DNA of 64,000 nucleotides, from positions 46,658,199-46,722,198 of the forward strand of contig CM019183.2 of assembly GCA_009739505.2 (NCBI GenBank), given 5' to 3'. A program made the position numbers and the translations under genes. Source of the DNA: Apolygus lucorum. Lineage: Eukaryota > Arthropoda > Insecta > Hemiptera > Miridae. Position 1 is the stretch's first letter. The number at the start of each line of letters is the position of its first letter. A model generated the notes under the pieces. That model did not search any database, was not told where the DNA came from, and was given only the letters and a program-made list of their open reading frames with translations. This document shows positions 53,097 to 64,000 of this stretch, piece after piece.

Positions 53097-53791
53097 CATA
53101 ATTACCATCATGGGATCAACTAATATCTAACATTTTCATGGAAATCAAACAGTAGATTATTTTTTGTTAGCTTTTGTCAGTTTTTCCCATAACCAAAATT
53201 GCTCAAGAAAGTCTAAAAGTTTAAATGTAAGAGATATTCATTAATGTTGGAACAAATATTCTTCAACAAATCTCAAAAGTGAAAACAGTGCTTCCGTTAC
53301 TTGTAGTGGATTAGAAAGTAGCAAGAGGGCATCCCATAGTTCTTACAATGTCCGTGATCGATCTTGGTAGTTCAGGAAATGTACGAAGTAAATTAATCTT
53401 TCTCCTCAGGGCTTTAGCGTAAAAACTTGTCTTCGGTCTTAAATCGGATCAGCTCTGTTAGATGGTGAGTTCGACACAATGGACCTGCTGAGTACAAGAG
53501 CTGATGAAGGAGGGTCCATTGTCTCTTGAAATTCTGGTTCTTTTGTGATTCTGCGAGGCTTTTTTAGTGAATAGAAGCTAAAAGGAGGAAGAAGCGTTGT
53601 TTCCCGCGATTCGGTTACTACTTACAAGGAAGTGCGAACTGAATCAGATTCAATCACCAATCGAGCTCAGGACTTACCGCACTCAAGACTTGGGAAACTT
53701 GGAAATGTCTGGCAAGTGAGTGTAGCACATAGCTTCCTTTTGTCCGGGGGCACTGGTTTCATTGTTTTTTCTCAGCCGAATTTTTACATTC
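53097..53791. other. Host sequence, no gene
   Basis: No supported frame. A fragment of the 146-bp family end (GCAAGTGAGTGTAGCACATA) lies near 53712. Confidence 0.45.
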
Positions 53792-55464
53792 TCAATGGTT
53801 AGGTATAATAAATCTGATTGATTCAATTGATATGAGATCACTTACTTTTTTACTTTTGAAGGCCTTTCCCCTTGTCAAGGGTAGCCTTCGCATAGAGCCA
53901 AAAACACCTCTCCATGTAACTCTAGGGCGGCCTTTCCTTCGATGCCCCCTCGGCGACCATTTCAACATCATCTTCGGCCATCTCGACTCAGGCATGCGCC
54001 TAAGGTGCCCATACCATTCCAGGGTTTTTCTTTCCAGTCGAGCAACGACAGAATCTGGCTGATTGATTGTTTCCCTAATGGCGTCATTACGGACCCTCTC
54101 TAATCTGGGTACCCGGCAGCTCCGTCGAAACCCGTTCATTTCCACAGCAGCCAATCTTTGACGATTCCTCTGAGTGAGGGACCACCCCTCTCATCCGTAA
54201 GTCAGAATACTTTCCACGATGGCATTCAAAATCAGCTTCTTTGTGGGCAGATGTACTTCCCGACTCCAGAGTATGCTATTCATGAATCGTGTTGCCGCCC
54301 TGGCAAGCCGGATACGATGGTCGATATCAGCCCCACTCGTCCCGGATTTATCGAGGATTGAACCCAGATACTTGAACTGGTCGACGGATTTCACAGTTCC
54401 AAGCCCTGGCATTTCAATGTCATAACCATCCCCGCCCACAGCCAAATATTTTGTTTTACCAGCGTTGATGGTTAGCCCGGCAGCCTGGAATGCCTCGTTG
54501 AGCTTCTTGAGCATAAACACAACATCATGCTGATCATGTCAACTTTATTGGGATTTCGGTCCACCAGCAAAATCCTCCTCTTCCACCAAATTTTCGAAAA
54601 AGGTATTTTCTTCATTGTTATTTTCTTTGATTGTTGTTGTGTCTTTCTGACTGTCTTATTTTGTTTTACCAATATTATTATATTTAAAGCCTGATGTTAT
54701 TGTGTTTTTCCAAATTTTAGTTATAATAGTCAAGTTTTTTTTTAACACCAATTTCATGATTAGTGTTCCTGGTTTATACAACCTCTTCATTCCCGACCGT
54801 GGATGTTCAAACCTAAACTCATCCTCTGAGCCCTGATGAAGAAAATACATTTTTCGAAAATTTGGTGAAAGAGGAGGATTTTGCTGTTGGACCCAAACCC
54901 CAATAAAGTTGACATAATTTACTTCGAGTCGATTGTCATACACTTCTATAATGCTGATCCTGAGCCATGATCACCAACCGGGATACCCATTCCCTGGCAC
55001 GACCGATTCCAATGTGAAAGGACCTCCTCTAAATAAATTTTAAACAGAGTAGGAGATATTCCACAGCCCTGCCGCAGACCTTTGGTTACTGGGAAGGAGC
55101 CAGACAAGACCTTTCCAGTTTTCACAACTGCAGTTGTGTCCGCACACAACCGCTGGAGTATGCCAATCATTAGTTCTGTAACTCCCATTCTACGCAGTGA
55201 TGTCCACAAGCGAGGCACCGGCACCGTGTCAAACGCCTTTTCCAGGTCCACAAAGATAAGGTGGGCTTCCTGTGCCTTAGCAGATACTTTTTCAGAAAGC
55301 TGGCTTACAACAAGGATGTTTTCCATACAGGACTTCCCCCTCGTGAATCCCACCTTTTGCTCTGAAATCTGCCCATCTATCTGCTCTTCCAATCTGCGTT
55401 TAATGATTTTACTCAACAGTCTGCATAGAGAGGCCATAACACTGATTCCCCGGTAATTGTCCAT
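53792..55464 (-). pseudogene. Non-LTR retrotransposon RT, interrupted by a foldback insertion
   Basis: Minus-strand pieces in order: an RT N-terminal half (55464-54946) with NYRGISVMASLCRLLSKII, GFTRGKSC, FVDLEKAFDTVP and KGLRQGCGISPTLFKIYL; then an unrelated insert at 54538-54913; then an RT C-terminal part (54520-54191) with TINAGKTKYLAVGG and VDQFKYLGSIL; then the tail (54154-53792) with LEWYGHLRRMPE and KGRPRVTW. The FADD catalytic motif expected between the halves is missing. The style resembles RTE-related insect elements, clade uncertain. Confidence 0.8.
54538..54913. mobile_element. 376-bp foldback element inside the RT pseudogene
   Basis: Arms of about 77 bp: left GTCAACTTTATTGGGATTTC onward, right its near complement ending AAAGTTGAC at 54913. 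It encodes nothing recognisable. Target duplication unclear. Confidence 0.7.
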
Positions 55465-57409
55465 ATCTCGCTTATCTTCCTTCTTATGGATGGCAGATAT
55501 TTACAGGATTTTCAATTCAGATGGGTACTCATCTCCACTCGTAACTAAATTGAATAAGATGAGATCAATAAAAGTAAAACAAGTAAACAACCATTTCAGG
55601 TCGAATTCTGGTTCGACTGCAATTCTTAGTATCAGCTGCCTTCCAAAGGAAGATGGTAATGAGTTCTTGTTGTATTCTACTCTCAAGGCTACAAGATCAT
55701 GCTGTTGAGTAGGAGGCGCCATCTGGGCAACCGAACTTTCATGAACTTGACGAAATTGTTCAAGAAATTTTATTCATGTTATAATCTTGTATCTTAGTGC
55801 CATGGTGGGTGGGCCCGGTCCCGGCCAGACTGCCCGGCTGGGCCCACACATTTTTTTTTCCTTCGTCATTTTGTAACAGGCTGGATAAGAAATGGTAAAA
55901 TACACGATTTCCTATTTTATAATCATAATTCATATTACAGCTACAGTTTAGAATTTTAATTACCTATATCTTTATTCGGCGAATTGACGCATTCATATCC
56001 TTGTAGACAAAGAATAAAGATCTCTATAAGAAATCTATCCACAACAGTCCTGATGATTTTGGTAAAAATTGGATTTTGGTCTCCTTATTGCCTCACTCTC
56101 TTAAATGAAAGGGGCTTCACCAACGACCCGACTATAGCGAGATGTGATCCTGTCCGCGAACGGTCACAAATTCGATGGTTTGTGACACGGGACCATTCAC
56201 GTGAAGTTATGAGTACAGCAAGGATTTCACGCTGATGATTCGATAACGTTAAAATTCATAGGGGACCGTTCGAAGTTCGAATTTCATTGGAAACTGTAGT
56301 TACGGCAGTTATAATAATTACAGTGCCAGCCAATAATCAAGCGACAATGAATTGCTGAAACGTCAGTCTCAGACTACTCCTCAAGTTTGAGAAAAATCGG
56401 GAAGCTAAGAAGTGGGAAAATGATTCTTGAAGAATCTTACATTCGCGCATGCGCAGAGTTTCATGTCGATCCGACAACTTTGTGAATTTCACTAATTGGA
56501 AAATTTAATCGTAATCGACAATTTTTTCAGTTTTCAAAGTTCTGTCGTGCGGACAAAAACACACACCCCGACGGACACGGTTCCCAAACTGTTCAGTATA
56601 ATAAATTATTGAAAGTGAAATGAGAGCGCAAATTTTGATTTCGGAAATATTTCTTTCTTACCTTACAACCTCTAATTTATTTGGACATTCAGAATTGAAG
56701 TAGTTTTGTGTTCGTCTTTCTATTTTCCGGTAGTAGTTGGTCAGAAACACGAACTTGAAATTTCCACCTTTTCGGACAGAAAAGTAAAATTATGGCGATG
56801 AGCAGGTAGTTTCAAATTCACGTTGTGCGATACAATTGATTTTTTGTCAAGGAAATCTGCCTGAGTTAACCTTCACTGGTTGCATTACTTTAGTTTAATG
56901 AGTTTCAAATAATAGCCGTTCGTTTGAATAATCAAATTTAAATGACAGAACCCAATAGATTTTCTATCGGTCGACATTGTTCGGTAATTACTCTCTGCCC
57001 CGCGGGGGGTCTTTAGTTGTAGTTTGTAATCAATTTCTAACAATGGCTTTCAGTATGTAACGTTGGCTTTCAGAATACTTCAATTATTCTCATACTGCAT
57101 CCTCGTAGTAGGAAAGCCGTGTGCGGATGTAGATACGGTCTGTGTACGTGTAAATTAATGAAAAGTGTGAGTGTTACCTTTTCAACCATGTTTCTGAGGT
57201 TTTAAGTCAATTTTATTCCTAATTTAAACGGGCTTCATGTTTTGTATTGACAATTTTTATTCTCGTCACTACTTTCTGAGATTTTGAGACTCATTATTAT
57301 CTTAATAATAGTAATTATAAAACTGTGATTCAAAAGCTAAATACATCCAATTGCAAAGTACTGTGAATTGAATTTTTCCTAGGAATTATTACATTACTGA
57401 GTATTATCA
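55465..57409. other. Host sequence with a degenerate repeat copy, no gene
   Basis: Between about 56150 and 56640 there is scattered similarity to the 146-bp family (CATAGGGGACCGTTC, GCGCATGCGCAGAG, GACGGACACGGTTCC), so an old copy is likely. Nothing else is supported. Confidence 0.4.
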
Positions 57410-57825
57410 ATGAGTAGGCATTACATTTTTTGGTTTAATATTTTAAATAATGAACCTCCAAAATCAAGCAAGAAACCTTTGATTAACTCCCCTCGAAATT
57501 TGATGGTTAACGTTTCAAAATACGTAAAATCCAAAAATGGAAAATTTTTTAAAAAACGAATTTCAAAAAAGTTGAGTACCAAGACCGATTTTGAATAAAT
57601 TTGGTGTATGTGCTCCAATTAGGATCTAGTTGTGCCACAAAGATTTTGATTACTGTCAGTCACTTCTAAGGGTTGAAAAGGAGTGGTTATAATTTTTGAA
57701 CGCTCAAAATTTCTCGGTATAAAGGTAGTGATTTTCCACAAATTTAAATTAGATTTAATTTTTGAGAATTGGATGAGACTTCCCAGAGTGTGTCAAACGA
57801 TTTGCTCTCAATGAGAACTTAAGAG
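57410..57825 (+). mobile_element. Family B-related repeat, flanking copy 1
   Basis: Resembles family B and is itself repeated at 58388-58690, beyond the element at 57834-58387 (ACGTAAAATCCAAAAATGG, GGTGTATGTGCTCCAATTAG). Confidence 0.55.
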
Positions 57826-57833
57826 AGTCTCAG

Positions 57834-58387
57834 TCGGTTGCCGTTAGTTTTTAGTATTTAGCGAAATTGAAGGCACAAAAACGTAAAATGTTGTACCTAA
57901 GTTTGAAATTTCAAAGGATATTAAAAATTCATTAGTGCACGGCCCTAGGGAATTGAAAAACTGAAATATTTCCACCAGAATCATCAAAATCGAACAATAA
58001 TTGCCAAATAGAAATGGGAAAAACTACTGAATTATCGTTCGATCTTGATGATTCCAGCGACAATCTTTCAGTTTTTCAATTCCCAAGCCCCATGCACTAA
58101 CGAATTTCTAAAATCCTTGAAAATTTCAAGTTTAGCTACATTTTATGGAAAAAAACATAAATGAATTAACGGTTTTTCCAATTTTTCTCTGGCAATTATT
58201 GTTTGATTTTGATGATTCCAGCGGCAATATTTCAGTTTTTCAATTACCAAGTGCCGTGCACTAATGAATTTCTAAAATCCTTTGAAATTTCAAATTTAGG
58301 TACAACTTTTAAAGTTTTTGCGCCTTCGATTTCGTGAAATACTATCCCGGAACGAAGAACGAACGGCGACTGACTAAGACCCCCTTT
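57834..58387. mobile_element. Longer CAGTCGGTTG-ended element
   Basis: Ends GTCTCAGTCGGTTGCCGTTA and CGGCGACTGACTAAGACCCC are inverted complements. The interior repeats the GTGCACGGCCCTAGGGAATT motif seen in the short copy at 6979-7214, here on both sides as an inverted pair. Confidence 0.6.
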
Positions 58388-58990
58388 CAAAATCCGTAAA
58401 ATCCAAAAATGGAAAAATTTTTAAAAAACGAATCTAAAAAAGTTAAGTAACATGACCGATTACGAACAAATTTGGTGTATGTGCTTCAATTAGGGTTTAG
58501 TTGTACTGCAAAGATTTTGATTACTGTCAGTCACTTCTAAAGGTTGAAAAAGAGTGGTTGTAATTTTTGAATGCTCAAAAATTCTCGGTATAAAGGTATT
58601 GTTTTTCCACAAATTTAAATCAGATTTAATTTTTGAGAATTGGATGAGACTACCCAGAGTGTGTCAAACGATTTGCTGTCAATGAGGATTTAATGGTTGG
58701 ACTCAGAATAAATCAGAAACACGAGTGTGAATCGCAAACGACTGTTCACTGACGGAAACTGGCCTAATCTCCGTTTAAATTTCTGCTTCTCGAATGCGAT
58801 CATTGTTCGTTTCTCTAAAGAATGTTTCATGTTGTACTCAGCTGTGCATCCTTCGCAACCAAGAAACAAATTTCGTAATGAAGGCACCAACAACTCTCGG
58901 ACAGCGATGTTATTGCTATTAGGTAGTTTTAATTGAAAAGCCGCGTTATAAGTGTACAGGTTATCTATACAATAAAATACCTAATAAACC
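58388..58990 (+). mobile_element. Family B-related repeat, flanking copy 2
   Basis: Direct repeat of 57510-57825 followed by the remaining 3' part of the family, ending near TTTGTAGCTTTT. Confidence 0.55.
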
Positions 58991-59247
58991 ATTGTGTTAT
59001 AATTTGTAGCTTTTTCATAAGAAGGAGTATTACGTAATTTATTAATGGTGTACGACGAAATTTATCTGATTAATTCACATGGTCAGATAACTCTTATAGA
59101 CATGAATAACTTTCATTGTGACCTACTTGGAGGATCCAACTTGATACTGAAACTAGAGATCAAGAGGTTTTTTGTCTGTGTATTAGAAAGGTGTATTATT
59201 TAGTTCTGTCTTAGGGTTTCTTTGTTTGAATCATTAATCGAGTGCTC

Positions 59248-59421
59248 ATTTTGCTTCCGAGTCTACCAAGGTAGCGGAAGCTTTGTTTTCACTTTTCAAG
59301 GTCGAAAAAAAAAAGTTCTCCAAAATCAAAATTTTCACTCGCGTTTTGCGTTTTAGACCTTTCTGAACAATTTTGGTTCAGTGTCTGTTTGTCTGTGTGT
59401 CTGTGTGTCTGTGTGTCTGTG

Positions 59422-59457
<36 letters not shown>

Positions 59458-60222
59458 ATGAATTCCTTGTAACGCGCATAACTATACGAAGTTATTGTCC
59501 GATTTCAATGAAATTTTCAGGGATTATGCGGGTTGGTGTGTAGACGGTCCCCTATGAAAATCATCATCCCCGGACTGATAGAAGCGACTGCGCATGCGCA
59601 AACGTGAATTCCTTGTAACGGCCATAACTTCCACATTTTCAACCCGATTTCGATGAAATTTTTAGGGATTATGCAGATTAGGTTGTAGATGGTCCCCAAT
59701 GAAGATCACCACCTTCGGACTGATAGTAGTCACTGCGCATGCGCAAACGTGAATTTCCTTGTAACGGCCATAACTTCTACATTTTCGATCCGAGTTCAAT
59801 GAAATTTTCAGGGATTATGCGGGTTGGTGTGTAGACGGTCCCCTATGAAAATCATCACCTTCGGACTGATAGTAGCCACTGCGCATGCGTAAACGTGAAT
59901 TTCCTTGTAACTTCCATAATTTCTACATTTTCAATCCGATTTCAATGAAATTTTCAGGGATGTTACAGATTAGTATTTAGATGGTCCCCTATGAAAATCA
60001 CCACCTTCGGACTGATAGTAGCCACTGCGCATGCGCAAACGTGAATTCCTTGTAACGGCCATAACTTCTACATTTTCCATCCGATTTCAATGAAATTTTC
60101 AGGGATGTTACAGATTAACTTGTTTTGATGTTTTGAGATTATCTACTATGCATCGGATCATCTATACAATCGGGTTATGGATACGAGGAAGCTATGTGCC
60201 ACACCCACTTGGCAGACGTTTT
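59248..60222 (-). mobile_element. 146-bp-monomer element, copy 6 (well preserved)
   Basis: Minus orientation with both ends intact (TTTTGCTTCCGAGTCTACC and CCACTTGGCAGACG). Four monomers at about 59603, 59749, 59893 and 60040 (periods about 145-146) carry TGCGCATGCGCA or one-base variants. A GTCT-type microsatellite lies at 59393-59456. Confidence 0.8.
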
Positions 60223-60837
60223 AAGTTGTTTTTATGACGAATTGTGATGATTAGGTAGTAGGTAAAATTGTAAAATTGGTAAAATCGCAACCGCGATCCT
60301 ATTGTCTTCAAATAGATAGTTTTGACATTTTATGTCTTTACTATGGCACATAAATGAAAAATCGTCACGCGGGGATCGTTACGCGGGGAGCGTTATGAGG
60401 GGAGCGTTACGCGGAAATTTCTGATGATTTTCACGTACAACCAATCGTTCCTAGGGACAACTAACTTCCTCATTTACCACCCCACAAAAGTCGTTCTCCA
60501 CTCATTGGAAAGCTCTCAATTTATTAAACATAAGACATAAAATATCTCTCGTGGTTGCGTACTTGTACGAAAGCTGTATCCACCGTTTGTGTTTTTTTAT
60601 TTTTCATTATTAATGTGTAAGCTACTTGGGGATAAACAGTCTGGTATTTTATTCGATTTTGTATTTTAGGCTTGAAAAAGGGACCATGGCTTGCCCCGAA
60701 AGCGTTTGCCTGATTGTAGAAGAGATTGACAAGAAAAACTAGGTCATTTATACTTTTTCTACCACATAGACCTACTAGTTAAATATTTCACAGGTTTTTA
60801 AAAGCTGACATTGAGGAAAAACATCGCGGTATTGCTT

Positions 60838-61200
60838 TTGGTTTAGTATTTTCAATAATCAGCCATTGAAATCAAGCAAGAGGAAAGATTTAACCCCCTC
60901 AAAATTTGATGTTTTACGTATCAAGGTACGTAGAATCCGAAAATCGAATGAAAAATTTTCAGTCCGTCCGCCGTACGCGGCACTTTTCTTAGCAACCCTG
61001 GACCGATTTGGTTCAAATTTGGTAGGTATGTAGGCTCCATCTGGTGTTTAGTTGAGTCGCGAAGCTTTTGGTTTTGTCAGTCACTTTAGGGGGGTGAAAA
61101 TTAAGGGTTGAAATTATCAAGAGTGCCCTAGCTCGAAAACTATCGAAATAGAAGTGTTGTTTCTTCACCAGTTTTAAATAGTATTGAACTTAAGAATTTA
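60838..61200 (+). mobile_element. Family B repeat, 5' part
   Basis: Diverged copy from TTGGTTTAGTATTTTCAATA through CCGTCCGCCGTACGCGGCAC, ending before the 3' third. Confidence 0.55.
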
Positions 61201-61230
61201 AAATGGTAGGTAAATAAAATTAAAAAAAAA

Positions 61231-61502
61231 AACGCTGTAAATCATTGCCCAAAGGCTCATTATTTTATGTATAGATTACCCTTCTGTATAGTTCCCTCCC
61301 TACCAACCATAGGTACCTACTACCTACTAGGGCATTTTTGAAAATTTCAACCTTTCATTTCCATTTGGTTGGTGGTTGGGGTTGAAATGTTCAAAAATGC
61401 CCTAGTAGGTAGTAGGTACCTACGGTTGGTAGGGAGGGATCTATACAGAAGGGATCTGTACAGAAAATAATAAACCTTTGGGCAATGATTAGCAACGTTT
61501 TT
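61231..61502. mobile_element. Foldback element, nearly full-length palindrome
   Basis: Both outer ends (AAACGCTGTAAATCATTGCC and complement) and the inner arms (CCCTACCAACCATAGGTACC against its complement) pair, leaving only about 20-30 unpaired bases in the centre. Confidence 0.75.
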
Positions 61503-62388
61503 TAACGTAGGTATCTTGGTTCATAATTGCTTGGATGGACCCGTGATTGGGGATTTGGCTAGTAGGTACGTACTTGAAATCACAACACGGAGGTAGTTGT
61601 TGATTTTTGTGCAGAAAAATACAAGACAGCCACCGAGCAGTCTGAGGAAACGAGGACTGAGAGGCTCCTCAGTGGCTTTGGTCGGACAGTGACTACAGGC
61701 GATGGAGAAGGGGTCTTTAGTGGGTCAATGCCTCGTGAATCAACTGTGAGAGGAGGAAGTGCTCGATAAAGACCGCGCGACCGAAAGAAAAAGTGGCGGA
61801 AAGGGACGCGTTAGCACCTTTTCAATGTCCGGTGGATGCGCTGACGAGGATGAAGTCTTTCATCTGACTCTGGTCGTTCCAACGGCTGAGTGCCCACCGA
61901 AAACTATTACTAGGTATCTATTAATCGCACGCCAAGCTGGCTGGGCACTACAGTCTTCTCATAGTATGGATGTCATACGCACCTCAAGATTAGGACTGAC
62001 AAAACTTTCGGAAACATGTTGCTATGTAATGCATGCATTCCAGGGAACGTACCATTGCATTAGGTCAATTTAAACCAATGGTGAGCGATAAAACTCGCAT
62101 TTTTAACATGTTTAATGTTTTAGGGCTGGGGGTCATTCTGTGAATTCCGACACGCAAATCTGCAACGCTTTTTTTTCTTAGTTACCACGGACCGATTTCT
62201 TAGTTACCACGTTATATCGGCTCCATTTGGGGTCTAGTTGTACCAAGATGGTCACTGATCAGCTGAGTGAGCTCCAAGGCCATTTTCTCTCCTGTTGAAC
62301 GCAGGAAGCTGAAATTTGAGAAGCAGGGTCAATGGAGAATGCTGAAGGCGCCTGAGTGGTCACTGATCAGCTGAGTGATCGGCAATCT
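61503..62388. other. Host sequence, no supported gene
   Basis: The frame at 61759-62073 (104 residues) shows no motif I recognise. The stretch 61640-61870 is somewhat GC-rich and could be retroelement debris. Confidence 0.35.
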
Positions 62389-62455
62389 AATTTCTCCCTT
62401 GCGAGGGAAAAACATTAAACATGATTTAATGTTTTTCCCTCGCAAGGGAGAAATT
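62389..62455. repeat. Perfect 31-bp-arm hairpin
   Basis: AATTTCTCCCTTGCGAGGGA and 11 further bases (62389-62419) are exactly complementary to 62425-62455 around a 5-nt loop CATGA. Confidence 0.9.
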
Positions 62456-63764
62456 GAACAGAGTTTTGAAAATAATAAACCAAAAATTTCCGTCCGTCCG
62501 CCGTACGCCGTAAGCGGCACTTTTATTTACTTCCTCCTGCAAAAAATTGTTTCACTTAACGTAATTTAGTTAGTATTTTGAGTAAGAAATAGTGGACCCG
62601 CCTCCCCCTCGCCCTTGCCCGCCATAACATTTTTAGGAGCCTGCGAGCCTCGAATTTGAAAAGCATTTTAAAATCCAATATCTACGATACCCAACATGGT
62701 GCCAGTCTGGCACCAAAGCGGACATGCGCTGAACTTTCATCTGCTAGTTTTGGTAGGCACTCCAAAGAAGTTCACATCCGTATTCAAGGTGAAACACTCG
62801 AAAACCCATGAAATACGCAGTTTATGGTGTCCTGGCACCACTACCTACCTAATTAGTTCCATGGTGGCACAGTGAATAAATCATGCGATTCACACTCGTA
62901 TTTCTGGTTTATTGTAAGTCCAACCCTCGTGTTTTCATAGTAAGAATGATCCAAATCAAATCATTAATCCGATTTGTAGGATTGCGTCTCAAAATGAATG
63001 CCATTGACAAAAGAGTGGGGAATTATAAGAGGGCAAAGGACATTCAAAAATATGTGGTAGAGAGAAAGATTACCATCGATCATTATCTCGAGTGTCCTAG
63101 AACCTCAACAATTAGGAGGTATAGACAATTTGCAGTATCATAAGATCCAAAAATCCTAAATTACAAGCAATTTCAATTAATAAAGTTTCATTACTTAGTT
63201 CATTAGTTTCATCAGTTCATTACTTCTAGTTGAGGGCACGTGAGTGAAGAACTTTCATCAATTTTCATCAGAATTGTTAATTCTAAGTTTTAAGTTTTCC
63301 AATTTTTTAATTACAGGTTATATTTAGGTTATACTAGGTATATATTCAGGGTTGCCCCCGAAAACGTCCCCCCCACCACCCAGCTAAAATCGTCGAGATG
63401 GTGGTAAAATTTTTAACACAGAATGTGTATTTGCGATGACCTACCGAAAAAAAATCGTCACGAAAAAGATAATAATGATTTTCACGTGCAACCAAGCCGT
63501 TGGTAAGGAAATAGAACTCCCGCAGTGTTCATTGCACAGAAATTGTTCACCATTCGTTGGAAAGCTCTCAATTTATATAGTATTTTTCTTGTAGTTACAT
63601 ATTTATTTATATAACATTTATAGGGTTTTAGACCAAATTAAATGTCTAACAATTATTTATTTTATTATTGCCAAAGACTCCACATTTATTATTGTTGTTT
63701 TTTATTTAACGGATGACTAGCATCGCAAAAACACATTCTGTGTTCCTATGATTTCATACAGAGT
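62456..63764. other. Host sequence, no supported gene
   Basis: It contains a short piece of family B (CCGTCCGTCCGCCGTACGCC, about 62490) and a TGGTGCCAGTCTGGCACCAA block (62698-62717) also seen near 42435. The 86-residue frame at 62883-63143 has no known motif. Confidence 0.4.
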
Positions 63765-63783
63765 ATGGAAAAAGAAATAAACC

Positions 63784-63832
63784 GGGGGGTGCAGGGGGGC
63801 GGAGCCCCCCGCCGAGGCGCAAAGCGCCGAGT
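63784..63832. repeat. GC-rich double stem-loop
   Basis: GGGGCGGAGCCCC is followed at once by CGGCGCTTTGCGCC-type pairing (CGAGGCGCAAAGCGCCGAG), two adjacent hairpins of almost pure G and C in an AT-rich background. A run of T follows. Confidence 0.65.
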
Positions 63833-64000
63833 TTTTTTAAATTATTTGAATCTTCATGATTTTTCTCCAAAGATCTATGAGGACGCTGCGCATTGCACAC
63901 CAACTTCGTTTATTCAAATCCCCCCCCCCCATTTTTTAGTGCAGATTTGGATTCTACGTGAAATTTCATGAAAATTTCACCCCTCACCGATTTTTTTTTT

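Noticed and set aside
54656..54943. 95-residue minus-strand frame as a separate gene
   Set aside because: It lies almost entirely within the foldback insertion in the RT pseudogene and has no recognisable motif.
7985..60222. The 146-bp family as a Helitron
   Set aside because: The imperfect 3' hairpin invites this, but no TC start, CTRR end or insertion between A and T could be shown for several copies.

Overview
The window looks like one stretch of an arthropod, probably insect, nuclear genome. It is AT-rich, almost gene-free for host genes, packed with dispersed and foldback repeats and non-LTR retrotransposon debris, and its few host-type exons have GT-AG introns. A hemipteran host is only a guess from the general look of the repeats.

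The centre (14764-28715, 13,952 bp) is a Maverick/Polinton, a virus-like large DNA transposon. I can place both ends: it starts AGTAGAAG, ends CTTCTACT, has terminal inverted repeats of about 390 bp (diverged matches reach further in), and is bracketed by a 6-bp direct repeat GAGATA, the duplication size known for Polintons. Two gene blocks diverge from a 53-bp spacer at 21655-21707. Leftward: a phospholipase A2-domain core protein, adenain-like protease, penton-type minor capsid protein, double jelly-roll major capsid protein, chromodomain integrase, a Cys-rich protein, a possible PC4-like protein and a small membrane protein. Rightward: the packaging ATPase, a frameshifted DUF8207-like protein, two duplicated coiled-coil proteins and two orphan proteins. 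A remnant of protein-primed DNA polymerase B follows on the minus strand, then a spliced possible OB-fold protein and an orphan IAP-type RING exon. Capsid, packaging and integration genes look intact. The polymerase is reduced to its N-terminal region plus a partial, shifted tandem copy, so this copy probably could not replicate on its own.

Left flank (1-14757): repeats, foldback elements and a decayed non-LTR retrotransposon fragment (about 9180-10070). The Polinton appears to sit inside a GGCCGGTTTCACC-ended element that itself split an older dispersed repeat (13675-29767), giving three nested insertions.

Right flank (28722-64000): one convincing host gene, a three-exon gene for a 204-residue secreted Gly/Gln/Trp-rich protein (35655-49273) with introns of about 9.9 and 3.1 kb. 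The rest is dispersed repeats, notably a family built of about 146-bp monomers that each carry TGCGCATGCGCA or a close variant, two retrotransposon RT fragments, an LTR-element polyprotein tail and several near-perfect hairpins.
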